A stretch of 5,857 nucleotides of DNA. Origin: an uncultured Fibrobacterota bacterium. GTDB taxonomy: Bacteria > Fibrobacterota > Chitinivibrionia > Chitinivibrionales > CAIOZP01. The stretch spans positions 1 to 5,857 of the forward strand of contig CAIOZP010000705.1 of NCBI GenBank assembly GCA_903862805.1, read 5' to 3'. Shown in pieces: positions 5,524 through 5,857 of this stretch (its first letter is position 1; each line of letters begins with the position of its first letter). The notes beneath the pieces are model-generated. The model searched no databases. It had not been told where the DNA came from and saw only the letters and a program-made list of their open reading frames with translations. The position numbers and the translations under genes are program-made.

Positions 5524-5857
5524 ACTCCCTCCTAATTGGTGAGTTGTCTATTTTTGAGCCACTAACCACAAATCTTTAATTTTCAATCAGAAGCAGACTT
5601 TTCAGGAGAATCTGATATCCGAAAACAATATCTGCACTTACGGCAATATAATCACAATTGTCATCCCGCGCATATTTTTTTAGTCGTTCTGTAAAAAAAA
5701 TCGTTCATGATTTTTTGTCTATTAGAACACATTAATATTCGCAAGATGTTGATAATTAGCAAACAGCATATCGGAAAGCTCCGAAACACGCAAATACTGG
5801 TAAACCTTGGTCGTGGAGTAGGGCAAGGACTTCTTTGGCAGTGGATGGATACTCTAT
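5524..5857. other. AT-rich upstream region of the deacetylase gene and unresolved window edge
   Basis: The promoter of the deacetylase should lie here. No convincing -35/-10 pair was found. An 8-bp palindrome ACAATTGT sits at 5654-5661. Long A/T tracts occur at 5675-5681, 5693-5700 and 5711-5716; the last two form an AT-only-ended hairpin (5695-5702 with 5709-5716, 6-base loop) that could be a weak terminator. Beyond 5707 short open frames run to the window edge on both strands: plus from ATG 5707 (50 codons), and minus ending at TAA 5756 (33 codons). None shows a recognisable domain, so no gene is called. Confidence 0.5.
5528..5533 (-). promoter_or_regulatory. Shine-Dalgarno of the deacetylase gene
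   Basis: AGGAGG on the minus strand lies four bases before the ATG at 5523-5521 and ten before a second in-frame ATG at 5517-5515 (codon 3). Both starts are usable. The first is annotated, but starting at codon 3 would give MKRTL, a typical signal-peptide beginning, and change nothing else. Confidence 0.75.

Noticed and set aside
3784..5535. Several open frames opposite or alongside the deacetylase gene
   Set aside because: All overlap a gene with clear family motifs across its length; their products are rich in Cys and Arg and match nothing known.
5641..5660. TTGTGA and TATATT as promoter boxes for the deacetylase gene
   Set aside because: They are too close to pair with each other, and the alternative partners give poor matches or wrong spacing.

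Overview
The window carries five protein-coding genes from a bacterium that I would place, with moderate confidence, in the Fibrobacterota or a related lineage of the FCB group (Fibrobacterota-Chlorobiota-Bacteroidota). The main reason is the large gene on the right: it encodes a secreted polysaccharide deacetylase ending in a module that looks like a type IX secretion (T9SS) sorting domain. The left gene also has a secreted-protein architecture, a carboxypeptidase-regulatory-like module followed by a formylglycine-enzyme-like domain, which suits that group. No rRNA, tRNA, CRISPR array, insertion sequence or phage gene was found, so the taxonomic call is an inference from protein style.

Layout. 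Positions 1-1308 (+) hold the 3' part of a gene for a multidomain protein with a C-terminal FGE-sulfatase/SUMF1-type domain; its start lies before the window. Positions 1309-1570 hold no credible gene. A strong minus-strand terminator lies at 1562-1600. Three minus-strand genes then follow, read from right to left: a cytoplasmic rhodanese (2666-3022), an exported or lipid-anchored rhodanese (2261-2656) and an exported protein with two tandem YHS/TRASH-like CPVM...CC..C metal-binding modules (1626-2162). The first two are separated by 9 bases and the Shine-Dalgarno of the second overlaps the stop of the first. The third follows after 98 bases with no visible terminator, so all three may form one transcription unit ending at 1562-1600. 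The region 3023-3190 is their upstream DNA and contains two short inverted repeats. Another strong minus-strand terminator (3191-3224) closes the large deacetylase gene (3250-5523). The last 334 bases are AT-rich upstream DNA, with an unresolved edge where short open frames exist on both strands.

How the genes work together. The two rhodaneses and the tandem YHS protein are plausibly a small sulfur- or metal-handling unit: one sulfurtransferase inside the cell, one outside the inner membrane, and an exported cysteine-rich protein. This is inferred from gene order and domain type only. The deacetylase is probably an independent, secreted enzyme acting on an acetylated polysaccharide. The FGE-like protein is convergent to the cluster and has no evident link to it.

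The least ordinary points are the 82%-identical internal duplication in the YHS protein, the long insertion that splits the deacetylase catalytic domain, the absence of the catalytic cysteine pair in the FGE-like domain, and a canonical G-quadruplex motif in a very G-rich stretch of the first gene.
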